Positions 1 through 5,101 of a stretch of 5,101 bases of DNA are shown one piece after another (position 1 is the first letter of the stretch; every line of letters begins with the position of its first letter). The stretch is from Wenzhouxiangella sp. (GTDB taxonomy: Bacteria > Pseudomonadota > Gammaproteobacteria > Xanthomonadales > Wenzhouxiangellaceae). The stretch spans positions 1 to 5,101 of the forward strand of contig SLJA01000287.1 of the NCBI GenBank assembly GCA_007135355.1, read 5' to 3'. A program made the translations under genes and the position numbers. Below the pieces are notes generated by a model. That model was not told the DNA's origin and ran no database searches. It saw only the letters and a list, made by a program, of their open reading frames with translations.

Positions 1-1088
1 ACCACGCCGTCGCCCACGACCATCAGCTCAAGCGCGGCGGCTTTTTCGATGGTTTCAGCAACCCGGCTTCGCGCCAGGCCGGTGTGGGCTTCGAAGTCGT
101 CCAGCGCGATGTCTTCGCGCAGGCGAAGTCGATTGAGAAAGTATTCGAAGGCCAGTTCGCCGCCCTCGACCTGGCGCGCTTCAGCGATGAAGCCGCGATC
201 TTCCAGCGCGCCAAGATAGGGCCGCGGGTGGGATTTTCGCCGGGTTCTCACCACTTGCTGTTCGGCCGGCAGCGTGATCTTGCCGTGGGCGCCGGCGCCG
301 ATGCCTAAGTAGTCGCCGAAGCGCCAGTAGTTCAGGTTGTGGCGACTCATGGCGCCCGGTCTGGCCCAGGCCGAGACCTCGTAGGCGCGATATCCGGCTG
401 AGACCAGCCGTGCAGCGCAGGCCTCTTGCATGTCCCAGGCGGTCTCTTCCTCCGGCAGCGCCGGGGGGTGGGCGGCAAACACGGTGTTGGGCTCGATGGT
501 GAGCTGGTAGTGCGACAGGTGCGGCGGGGCGAAGTCCAGCGCCCGCTCCAGATCGTCAAGCGCCTCGTCAATGGACTGCTGCGGCAAGGCCCACATCAGG
601 TCCAGGTTGAAATTGTCGAAACCGGCCGCCTTGACCGCGCGGATGGCTTGATCGGCCTCGCCGCCTGAGTGAATCCGGCCAAGGGTTTTCAGATGGCGGT
701 CATTGAAGCTCTGAATCCCCAGCGAGACGCGGTTGATGCCGGCCTCGCGGTAGGCTTCGAAGCGGTCGTGCTCGACCGTGCCGGGGTTGGCTTCCAGCGT
801 GGTTTCCGCACCGGGCGCCAGCGGCAGACGCGCACGCACCGCTGACAGCAGCCGATCCATGGCGGCGGCCGAAAACAGGCTGGGCGTGCCACCGCCCATG
901 AAAATGCTGCTGACCGTACGCCCCCAAACCCGCGGCAGCTCCAGCTCCAGGTCGGCAATCAGCGCCTCGACATAACGATCCTCCGGCAACTCCCCGTTCA
1001 GCGCATGCGAGTTGAAATCGCAGTACGGACACTTGGCGACGCACCAGGGGAAGTGGATGTAGAGGGATAGCGGGGGGAGTTGGAGCAT
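1..1088 (-). CDS. hemW: Radical SAM heme chaperone HemW (3' end cut by window edge)
   Basis: HemW is a radical-SAM-fold protein of the HemN/CPDH superfamily that binds heme and is thought to deliver it to apoproteins such as respiratory enzymes; it is not a coproporphyrinogen oxidase. The reading frame runs 362 codons from an ATG at 1088 to the left edge. E. coli HemW is about 378 residues, so roughly 15-20 C-terminal residues are missing. The N-terminus MLQLPPLSLYIHFPWC is almost the E. coli one. The [4Fe-4S] motif is C16-x3-C20-x2-C23 followed by D24-F25, lacking the extra cysteine of true HemN. Further family signatures are GGGTPSLFS, EANPGT, the LGIQSFND stretch, LTIEPNT and HNLNYWRFGDYLGIGAGAHGK. 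It is the third gene of a probable rph-rdgB-hemW unit. No Shine-Dalgarno sequence precedes the ATG, and the only in-frame alternative before an upstream stop is a CTG, so homology fixes the start. Identity is very secure. Confidence 0.96.
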   Translation of the reverse strand, partial: MLQLPPLSLYIHFPWCVAKCPYCDFNSHALNGELPEDRYVEALIADLELELPRVWGRTVSSIFMGGGTPSLFSAAAMDRLLSAVRARLPLAPGAETTLEANPGTVEHDRFEAYREAGINRVSLGIQSFNDRHLKTLGRIHSGGEADQAIRAVKAAGFDNFNLDLMWALPQQSIDEALDDLERALDFAPPHLSHYQLTIEPNTVFAAHPPALPEEETAWDMQEACAARLVSAGYRAYEVSAWARPGAMSRHNLNYWRFGDYLGIGAGAHGKITLPAEQQVVRTRRKSHPRPYLGALEDRGFIAEARQVEGGELAFEYFLNRLRLREDIALDDFEAHTGLARSRVAETIEKAAALELMVVGDGV

Positions 1089-1102
1089 GGGGGCAGGGAA
1101 GC

Positions 1103-1178
1103 GTTCAGGGCTCAGGGTTCAGGGTTCAGGAAAAGCTCGGCGGAGCCACCCCTGAAACCTGAACCCTGAACTCTTAAC
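1103..1178. repeat. Inverted repeat of tandem heptads between rdgB and hemW
   Basis: The left arm (1103-1130) is four head-to-tail heptamers: GTTCAGG, GCTCAGG, GTTCAGG, GTTCAGG. The right arm (1151-1178) is the complement in the opposite orientation: CCTGAAA, CCTGAAC, CCTGAAC, then a degenerate TCTTAAC. Paired position by position, 24 of 28 are Watson-Crick, with mismatches at 1124/1157, 1111/1170, 1109/1172 and 1106/1175. The 20-base centre (1131-1150) contains a small nested dyad GCTC-GGCG-GAGC, followed on the minus strand by four Ts. The element fills nearly the whole gap, ends 14 bases before the hemW start, and includes the rdgB stop codon. It would form a long hairpin in the rph-rdgB-hemW transcript and could act as a transcript stabiliser, attenuator or partial terminator. 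It could also be one copy of a dispersed palindromic family. The function is not shown by the sequence. Confidence 0.88.
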
Positions 1179-1770
1179 CCTTTAACTTTCCTATCAAAGC
1201 TTTCAGCGCCTTGCCTCGATGACTCACCTGCGCCTTCTCCGCCATCGAGAGCTCGGCGGCGGTGGTTCCTAGTTGCGGGTCGTAGAACAGCGGGTCGTAG
1301 CCGAAGCCGCCGCTGCCGCGGGGGGCTTCGAGGATGGTGCCGTGCCAGATGCCGGTGGCGATGATGGGGGCTGGGTCGCGGTGGTGTTGCAGCAGCACCA
1401 GGCAGCAGTAAAAGGCGGCCTGGCGGCGCTCCGCGATCACGCCCGAGAGCTTTTCCAGCAATAGTTCGTTGTTGTCGCGGTCGCTGGCGTTGTCGCCGGC
1501 GAAGCGCGCCGAGTAAATGCCGGGTTGGCCCTTGAGCGCGTCCACCACCAGCCCGGAATCGTCCCCCAGCGCCGGCAGTTTGGAAACGCGGGCGGCTTCG
1601 CGCGCCTTGAGCAGTGCATTCTCCACAAAAGTCAGGCCGGTCTCTGCCACCGCGGCGACCTTGAAATCAGCCTGCGAGTGCACTTTCAGATGCAAGGGCT
1701 CGAGCACGTGGCGCAGCTCTTTGAGCTTGCCCTTGTTGCCGCTGGCCAGAACCAGTTGATCAAGTGCCAC
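1174..1770 (-). CDS. rdgB: RdgB/HAM1 non-canonical purine NTP pyrophosphatase
   Basis: This enzyme hydrolyses dITP, ITP, XTP and dXTP to the monophosphate and pyrophosphate, keeping deaminated purines out of DNA and RNA. From the GTG at 1770 it has 198 residues, against 197 in E. coli. Visible motifs are the substrate-binding S10-G-N-K-G-K15, ETGLTFVENALLKA (43-56), the catalytic acidic pair D70-D71 in DDSGL, PGIYSARFAG (83-92), GGFGYDPLF (154-162) and SHRGKAL (183-189). The reading frame stays open to an ATG at 1858-1860, but that start would run deep into rph. Two realistic starts are ATG 1779 and GTG 1770. An AGGAG at 1785-1781 lies 1 base from the ATG, which is too close, and 10 bases from the GTG, so GTG is preferred. 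Either start overlaps the rph end, by 20 or 11 bases, implying translational coupling. The TAA stop lies inside the arm of the inverted repeat. Function is secure; the start is moderately so. Confidence 0.96.
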   Translation of the reverse strand: MALDQLVLASGNKGKLKELRHVLEPLHLKVHSQADFKVAAVAETGLTFVENALLKAREAARVSKLPALGDDSGLVVDALKGQPGIYSARFAGDNASDRDNNELLLEKLSGVIAERRQAAFYCCLVLLQHHRDPAPIIATGIWHGTILEAPRGSGGFGYDPLFYDPQLGTTAAELSMAEKAQVSHRGKALKALIGKLKG

Positions 1771-2485
1771 GGAGTGCATTCTCCTGCGCTTGCACCAGCT
1801 CGGCAACGCCTTTTTCGGCCAGGCCCAGCATGGCGTCGAGTTCGTGCCGGTGAAAGGCATGGCCTTCGGCCGTGCCCTGGATCTCGATCAGCCCGCCGCC
1901 GTCGTTCATGACGACGTTCAAGTCGGTGTCGGCGGTGGAGTCTTCGTCGTAATCCAGGTCCAGTACGGCATCGCTGCCCAGCATGCCGACCGAGACCGCC
2001 GCGACATGGCCATGGATGGGGTTGCGCTTGAGCTTGCCGGCATCGAAGAGTAGATCGACGGCATCGACCAGGGCCACATAGGCGCCGGTGATCGAGGCGG
2101 TACGTGTGCCGCCATCGGCCTGGATGACGTCGCAGTCCAGGGTGATGGAGCGCTCGCCCAGCGCATCCAGATCAATGACCGCGCGCAGGCTGCGGCCGAT
2201 CAGGCGCTGAATTTCCAGGGTGCGCCCGCCTTGCCGGCCGCGGCTGGCTTCGCGCTGGTTGCGCGTGCCGGTGGCGCGCGGCAGCATGCCGTATTCGGCG
2301 GTGACCCAGCCGGTGCCCTTGTTGCGCAGCCAGGGCGGAACGCGCTCTTCCACACTGGCGGTGCACAGCACTCGCGTCTGACCGCAGCTGATCAGCACTG
2401 AGCCTTCGGCATGCTTGGTGTAGTGACGTTCGATCACAACCGGGCGCAGCTGATCTGCCGCGCGACCGGACGGTCTGTCCACCAT
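1760..2485 (-). CDS. rph: Ribonuclease PH
   Basis: RNase PH is a phosphorolytic 3'-5' exoribonuclease that trims the 3' ends of tRNA precursors and other RNAs, releasing nucleoside diphosphates; the active form is a hexameric ring. The product is 241 residues (E. coli about 238) and collinear throughout. Visible signatures are RPSGR near the N-terminus, YTKHAEGSVL (22-31), VLCTASVEE (39-47), GWVTAEYGMLPR (59-70), GGRTLEIQRLIGRSLRA (86-102) with the conserved R88, and the phosphate-binding G126-T127-R128 within LDCDVIQADGGTRTASITGA. The catalytic acidic segment contains D182 and D188 (DSTADTDLNVVM), and IEIQGTAEG closes the core. Key residues all appear intact, unlike the frameshifted rph of E. 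coli K-12. An AGGA at 2498-2495 sits 9 bases before the ATG, supporting this start. It is the first gene of the minus-strand unit, is divergent from yicC, and overlaps rdgB at its 3' end. Confidence 0.97.
   Translation of the reverse strand: MVDRPSGRAADQLRPVVIERHYTKHAEGSVLISCGQTRVLCTASVEERVPPWLRNKGTGWVTAEYGMLPRATGTRNQREASRGRQGGRTLEIQRLIGRSLRAVIDLDALGERSITLDCDVIQADGGTRTASITGAYVALVDAVDLLFDAGKLKRNPIHGHVAAVSVGMLGSDAVLDLDYDEDSTADTDLNVVMNDGGGLIEIQGTAEGHAFHRHELDAMLGLAEKGVAELVQAQENALRGT
1781..1785 (-). promoter_or_regulatory. Ribosome binding site of rdgB, deciding its start
   Basis: On the minus strand an AGGAG lies within the last codons of rph. It is 1 base before an ATG (1779) and 10 bases before an in-frame GTG (1770). 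Normal Shine-Dalgarno spacing favours the GTG. Its position inside rph fits translation of rdgB coupled to rph. Confidence 0.6.
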
Positions 2486-2557
2486 GGATTGCGTTCCTGT
2501 TGATCGGGCGGCAAGGTTACCATGGGCGGATACCTTTACGCCGAACAGGGCCGCTCC
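2486..2557. other. Divergent rph/yicC intergenic region
   Basis: These 72 bases separate the two divergent starts. They contain the rph Shine-Dalgarno (AGGA on the minus strand, 2498-2495) and the yicC one (AGGG, 2547-2550). Promoters for both units are expected here or just inside the opposing gene. I looked for sigma-70 hexamers on both strands and found only isolated half-matches, for example TTGATC at 2500-2505 without a good -10 at proper spacing. An imperfect dyad, AAGGT...ACCTT, spans 2513-2536. I call no promoter. Confidence 0.6.
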
Positions 2558-3427
2558 ATGATTCGAAGCATGACCGCCTACGCATTGCGTGCCAGCGAGA
2601 TCGGCGATGGCCGCCTGAGCTGGGAGCTGCGCTCGGTCAACCAGCGTTTTCTTGATTTGAGCCTGCGTTTGCCGGAGGGATTTCGCGAGCTCGAGCCGGA
2701 TATTCGCCAGCTGTTCAAGCAGCGCGTCAGTCGCGGCAAGATTGAAGCGGGCTTGAGATTTCAGGCCGATCCGGCGGCCGAATCAGCGCGCCTGAAGCTG
2801 AACGAGGAGTTGGCTCAGGGTCTTGGGCGGCTGATCGAGGAGCTGGGCAACTACACTCCTGGAGCGGCGCAGCCCGACATGGCGCAACTGCTGAACTGGC
2901 CCGGACTGGTCATGCAGGAACGGCCGGACTTCGAGCGCGAGCGCGCGGCCGCGATGGACTTGCTGGACGACGCCCTGGATGCCCTGATCGCGGCGCGCCA
3001 ACAAGAGGGAGCGGCCATTGCCGCGGCGATCGAATCCCGTCTGAGCGGGATCGAGGCTCAGGTGGAGCAGGTGCGTCGCCATCTGCCCGAGATTCGCTCC
3101 AGCCTGGAGCAGCGTTTCCGCGACCGCCTGGCGGCGCTGGAGTATCCGGTTGAGCCCGGCCGTATTGAACAGGAAGTGGTTCTGCAACTGCAGAAACTGG
3201 ACGTCGACGAGGAGCTGGATCGGCTGGCCATGCATGTGGCCGAGATCCGGCGGGTCATCGGCCTGGACGAACCGGTCGGTCGGCGCCTGGATTTTCTGAT
3301 GCAGGAACTCAACCGCGAGGCCAACACCCTGGGTTCCAAGGCCGCCGTGGTCGAGACCGGCCAGGCCGCGGTCGAGCTCAAGGTGCTGATCGAACAGATG
3401 CGGGAGCAAATTCAGAATGTCGAATGA
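2558..3427 (+). CDS. yicC: YicC/YloC family endoribonuclease
   Basis: The YicC/YloC family was long annotated as a stress-induced protein of unknown role and has more recently been described as an endoribonuclease family; E. coli YicC has been linked to decay of the small RNA RyhB. From ATG 2558 the product is 289 residues (E. coli 287) and starts with the characteristic MIRSMTAYA. The N-terminal YicC domain holds SWELRSVNQRFLDLSLRLPE (about 21-40) and the RVSRGKIEAGLRF stretch (about 56-68). The C-terminal DUF1732 domain has RIEQEVVLQLQKLDVDEELDRLAMH and then the family signature GRRLDFLMQELNREANTLGSK (about 241-261), ending VLIEQMREQIQNVE. An in-frame ATG at 2522 would add 12 residues not present in the E. 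coli protein. The 2558 start has an AGGG 7 bases upstream and matches the family N-terminus. The gene overlaps gmk by 11 bases. The family assignment is very secure; the exact RNA targets here are unknown. Confidence 0.95.
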   Translation: MIRSMTAYALRASEIGDGRLSWELRSVNQRFLDLSLRLPEGFRELEPDIRQLFKQRVSRGKIEAGLRFQADPAAESARLKLNEELAQGLGRLIEELGNYTPGAAQPDMAQLLNWPGLVMQERPDFERERAAAMDLLDDALDALIAARQQEGAAIAAAIESRLSGIEAQVEQVRRHLPEIRSSLEQRFRDRLAALEYPVEPGRIEQEVVLQLQKLDVDEELDRLAMHVAEIRRVIGLDEPVGRRLDFLMQELNREANTLGSKAAVVETGQAAVELKVLIEQMREQIQNVE

Positions 3428-4061
3428 AGGCGAGCTTTATGTCATTGCCGCGCCCAGCGGCACCGGCAAAACCAGTCTGATCCGCGCGCTGCTCAAGCGC
3501 CTGCCCGGCCTGGCGCTATCGGTGTCCGACACCACCCGCTCGCCCCGTGCCGGCGAGGTGGCCGGCCAGCAATATCACTTCATCGACGAGACCGCCTTCA
3601 GGGAAGGCATCGCCGCCGGGCGTTATCTGGAACATGCCGAGGTGTTCGGCAATCTGTACGGCACGGCGCGCGAGCGGGTCCAGCAGTTGTGGGACGAGGG
3701 CCACGATGTGCTGCTGGAAATCGATGTCCAGGGCGCGGAGCAGGTGATGGCGTATTTCCCTGATGCCTGCACGATTTTCATTCTGCCGCCGTCCATGGCG
3801 ACCCTGGCCCAGCGCCTGATCAACCGCAATTCCGAGGCACCCGCGGTCATTCGCCGGCGACTGGCCGAAGCACGCAGCGAGATCGCGGCCTGCCGCAACT
3901 TCCGCTGGCTGGTGGTCAACGACGATTTCGATTGCGCGGTCAAGGAGCTGGTCGCCATTGTTTCGGCCTGGCCCTTGCGCCAGACCCGCCGGTCACGACA
4001 AGTGCTTCAGCTATTGGATGAATCACCGCCAGACCTTACAATAATGGGCTGTCCTGAATAA
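3417..4061 (+). CDS. gmk: Guanylate kinase
   Basis: Guanylate kinase phosphorylates GMP (and dGMP) to GDP with ATP, an essential cytosolic step feeding GTP and, indirectly, (p)ppGpp pools. The product is 214 residues (E. coli 207). The P-loop is A12-P-S-G-T-G-K18-T19. The GMP-binding segment is VSDTTRSPRAGE with S37, R41, R44 and E47, followed by Y53. YLEHAEVFGNLYGT (70-83) supplies E72 and Y81, and LLEIDVQGAEQV (99-110) supplies D103. The lid region is less typical: R137 is followed by NSEAPA where E. coli has GQDSEE, and the conserved Tyr-Asp-Tyr before (I/V)VNDDF is F162-R163-W164. The last dozen or so residues (DLTIMGCPE end) look unlike the family and coincide with a promoter-like sequence. 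The start ATG overlaps the yicC stop region, with GGGAG (3402-3406) 10 bases upstream, suggesting coupled translation. Function is secure; the effect of the lid substitutions is unknown. Confidence 0.96.
   Translation: MSNEGELYVIAAPSGTGKTSLIRALLKRLPGLALSVSDTTRSPRAGEVAGQQYHFIDETAFREGIAAGRYLEHAEVFGNLYGTARERVQQLWDEGHDVLLEIDVQGAEQVMAYFPDACTIFILPPSMATLAQRLINRNSEAPAVIRRRLAEARSEIAACRNFRWLVVNDDFDCAVKELVAIVSAWPLRQTRRSRQVLQLLDESPPDLTIMGCPE
4014..4042 (+). promoter_or_regulatory. Putative sigma-70 promoter for rpoZ-spoT
   Basis: TTGGAT (4014-4019, 3 of 6 matches to TTGACA) and TACAAT (4037-4042, 5 of 6 matches to TATAAT) are separated by exactly 17 bases in the 3' end of gmk. A start near 4049 would give a leader of about 24 bases before the rpoZ ATG. 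The stretch is locally AT-rich in an otherwise GC-rich window. The call rests on the hexamers and spacing only; no transcript data are available. Confidence 0.5.
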
Positions 4062-4072
4062 AGAGCCCTTAA

Positions 4073-4345
4073 ATGGCACGAGTGACCGTAGAAGACTGCA
4101 TCGAGGCAGTCCCCAATCGCTTCGAGCTGGTTGTGACCGCTGCCCAGCGTGCGCGCCAGATCGCCAATGGCGCTGACCCGTTGGTCGAAGAAGCCTCCGA
4201 CAAGCCGACCGTGATCGCTTTGCGCGAAATTGCCGACGGTGCCGTCAATGATGACAACATCCGCGAGCTGCAGGCTGACCTGGATGCGCGTTTGGCCGCC
4301 ATTCAGGCCGAGGTGCCGCCGCCGCCGCCCGACGAGGACGACTGA
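4073..4345 (+). CDS. rpoZ: DNA-directed RNA polymerase omega subunit
   Basis: Omega is the small RNA polymerase subunit that folds around the beta-prime C-terminal region, assists core assembly and, in proteobacteria, forms part of ppGpp-binding site 1. The product is 90 residues (E. coli 91). The N-terminus MARVTVEDC matches the E. coli MARVTVQD segment that contributes to ppGpp binding. It is followed by NRFELVVTAAQRARQI (15-30), DPLV (35-38) and DKPTVIALREIADG (43-56). The C-terminal part is variable in the family; here it ends with five prolines (82-86) and an acidic DEDD. The start has AAGAG (4061-4065) 7 bases upstream. Eleven bases separate it from gmk, and a candidate promoter lies inside gmk, so rpoZ and spoT could be transcribed both from the yicC-gmk unit and from their own start. 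The gmk-rpoZ-spoT order is also that of E. coli. Confidence 0.97.
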   Translation: MARVTVEDCIEAVPNRFELVVTAAQRARQIANGADPLVEEASDKPTVIALREIADGAVNDDNIRELQADLDARLAAIQAEVPPPPPDEDD

Positions 4346-4367
4346 GCGCCAGCCGTAGCGCGATTCC

Positions 4368-5101
4368 ATGCTGCCGGGGCCGGTCCGTGAACTGAGAGAT
4401 CTGCTCAATACCTATCTGGAGCCGGAGCAGGTCGCGTTAGTTCTGCGCGCCTATGAAACAGGCGCTGCCGCGCATGGCGGGCAGACGCGCCGCTCCGGCG
4501 AGCCTTACATCCTGCATCCGGTGGCTGTGGCCCGCGTCCTGGCCGGGATGCGCATGGACCACCAAACCGTGGCCGCGGCCATTCTTCACGACACCATCGA
4601 GGACACGCCGGTCGAGCATGCCGACCTGGCCCGCGATTTCGGCACCGATGTGGCCAAGCTGGTCGAGGGGGTCACCAAGCTCGACAAGATGAAGTTCCGC
4701 ACTCGGCTGGAAGCCGACGCGGAAAGCTTTCGCAAGCTGCTATTGGCGATGAGCCGCGACCTGCGCGTGATCTTCATCAAGCTGGCCGACCGGCTGCACA
4801 ACATGCGAACGATTGGCGCGATGTCGTCGGATTCGCGCCGGCGCATTTCGCGCGAAACCCTGCAGATCTACGCCCCCATTGCCGAGCGCCTGGGCATGAA
4901 CGCCCTCAAGGAGGACCTGGAAGAGCTGGGCTTTGCCAATTTGTATCCCAACCGGCATCGGGTGATTGTCCAGCGCGTGACCAAGCTGGCCGGCAATCGG
5001 CAGGAAGTGATCGAAACCATTACGCGCGATTTGAAAAAACGTCTGGGCGAGGCCGGAATTCCCTGTCGCATCGAGGGGCGCACCAAAACGCCCTACAGCA
5101 T
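4368..5101 (+). CDS. spoT: SpoT/RelA-family (p)ppGpp hydrolase/synthetase (3' part cut)
   Basis: SpoT hydrolyses (p)ppGpp to GDP or GTP plus pyrophosphate, and usually also synthesises it weakly, setting the alarmone level in starvation. The first 244 codons are present; family members are about 700 residues, so the synthetase, TGS and ACT regions lie beyond the window. The HD hydrolase domain looks catalytically complete: H50 (YILHPVAVA), H74-D75 and E78-D79 (ILHDTIEDTP), and D141 and N145 (KLADRLHNMRT). GVTKLDKMKFR, QIYAPIAERLGM and LEELGFANLYPNRHRVI follow. The RelA paralogue has a degenerate HD site, so SpoT (or a bifunctional Rel) is the better name. The sequence stops at GRTKTPYS, the entry to the synthetase domain. 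ATG 4368 is the only possible start near here, because an in-frame TAG lies at 4356-4358. No clear Shine-Dalgarno precedes it; coupling to rpoZ, whose stop is 22 bases upstream, is likely. Confidence 0.96.
   Translation, partial: MLPGPVRELRDLLNTYLEPEQVALVLRAYETGAAAHGGQTRRSGEPYILHPVAVARVLAGMRMDHQTVAAAILHDTIEDTPVEHADLARDFGTDVAKLVEGVTKLDKMKFRTRLEADAESFRKLLLAMSRDLRVIFIKLADRLHNMRTIGAMSSDSRRRISRETLQIYAPIAERLGMNALKEDLEELGFANLYPNRHRVIVQRVTKLAGNRQEVIETITRDLKKRLGEAGIPCRIEGRTKTPYS

Noticed and set aside
1131..1150. Nested GCTC-GAGC hairpin followed by four Ts (minus strand) as a stand-alone intrinsic terminator
   Set aside because: The stem is 4-5 base pairs and the T-run is short; it is better treated as the centre of the larger inverted repeat.
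1771..1860. N-terminal extension of RdgB to an ATG at 1860
   Set aside because: It would overlap about 100 bases of rph, and the added residues are an out-of-frame reading of RNase PH; RdgB proteins begin near the SGNKGK motif.
1525..1911. 128-codon plus-strand frame across rdgB and rph
   Set aside because: It is antisense to two securely identified genes and shows no recognisable domain.
2522..2557. Upstream in-frame ATG extending YicC by 12 residues
   Set aside because: The canonical family N-terminus MIRSMTAYA begins at 2558, which has a good ribosome binding site 7 bases upstream; the extension matches nothing.
2783..3409. 208-codon open frame on the minus strand opposite yicC
   Set aside because: It lies wholly antisense to a well-conserved gene, resembles no family I recognise, and long antisense frames are expected in GC-rich DNA.
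4346..4361. GCGC...GCGC dyad between rpoZ and spoT as a terminator
   Set aside because: The stem is only 4 base pairs with no T-run, and it sits inside a conserved operon.
1..5101. A novel defence, mobile or biosynthetic system
   Set aside because: Every stretch longer than about 90 bases belongs to a recognised housekeeping gene in a known gammaproteobacterial order; no unexplained gene remains.

Overview
This is a GC-rich stretch of ordinary chromosomal core genes from a gammaproteobacterium. All seven proteins closely resemble Escherichia coli proteins as I remember them (no alignment was run). The order rph-rdgB-hemW, divergent from yicC-gmk-rpoZ-spoT, recalls Xanthomonadales and related Chromatiales-like lineages. 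That placement is an inference from gene order and base composition. I see no phage, plasmid, CRISPR, insertion-sequence or defence genes.

Left half, minus strand, transcribed right to left: rph (RNase PH) overlaps rdgB (house-cleaning purine NTP pyrophosphatase). After about 85 bases comes hemW (radical-SAM heme chaperone), whose last residues run off the left edge. The rdgB-hemW gap is filled almost entirely by a 76-base inverted repeat. Each arm is built from four tandem copies of a 7-base unit (GTTCAGG and its complement), and one arm runs into the rdgB stop codon. This is the only repeat-like element in the window and the most unusual thing in it.

Centre: a 72-base intergenic region separates the divergent rph and yicC starts. 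It holds both ribosome binding sites and a weak dyad, but no promoter I would call with confidence.

Right half, plus strand: yicC (endoribonuclease family) overlaps gmk (guanylate kinase) by 11 bases. Then come rpoZ (RNA polymerase omega) and, 22 bases later, spoT ((p)ppGpp hydrolase/synthetase), which is cut by the right edge just as the synthetase domain begins. A plausible sigma-70 promoter for rpoZ-spoT lies inside the 3' end of gmk.

Together the genes cover RNA 3'-end processing and decay (rph, yicC), guanine nucleotide supply and purity (gmk, rdgB) and the stringent response (spoT, with omega forming part of a ppGpp site on RNA polymerase). I found no previously undescribed system. The points worth a second look are the heptad hairpin, the internal promoter, substitutions in the lid region of Gmk, and a pentaproline-acidic tail on omega.
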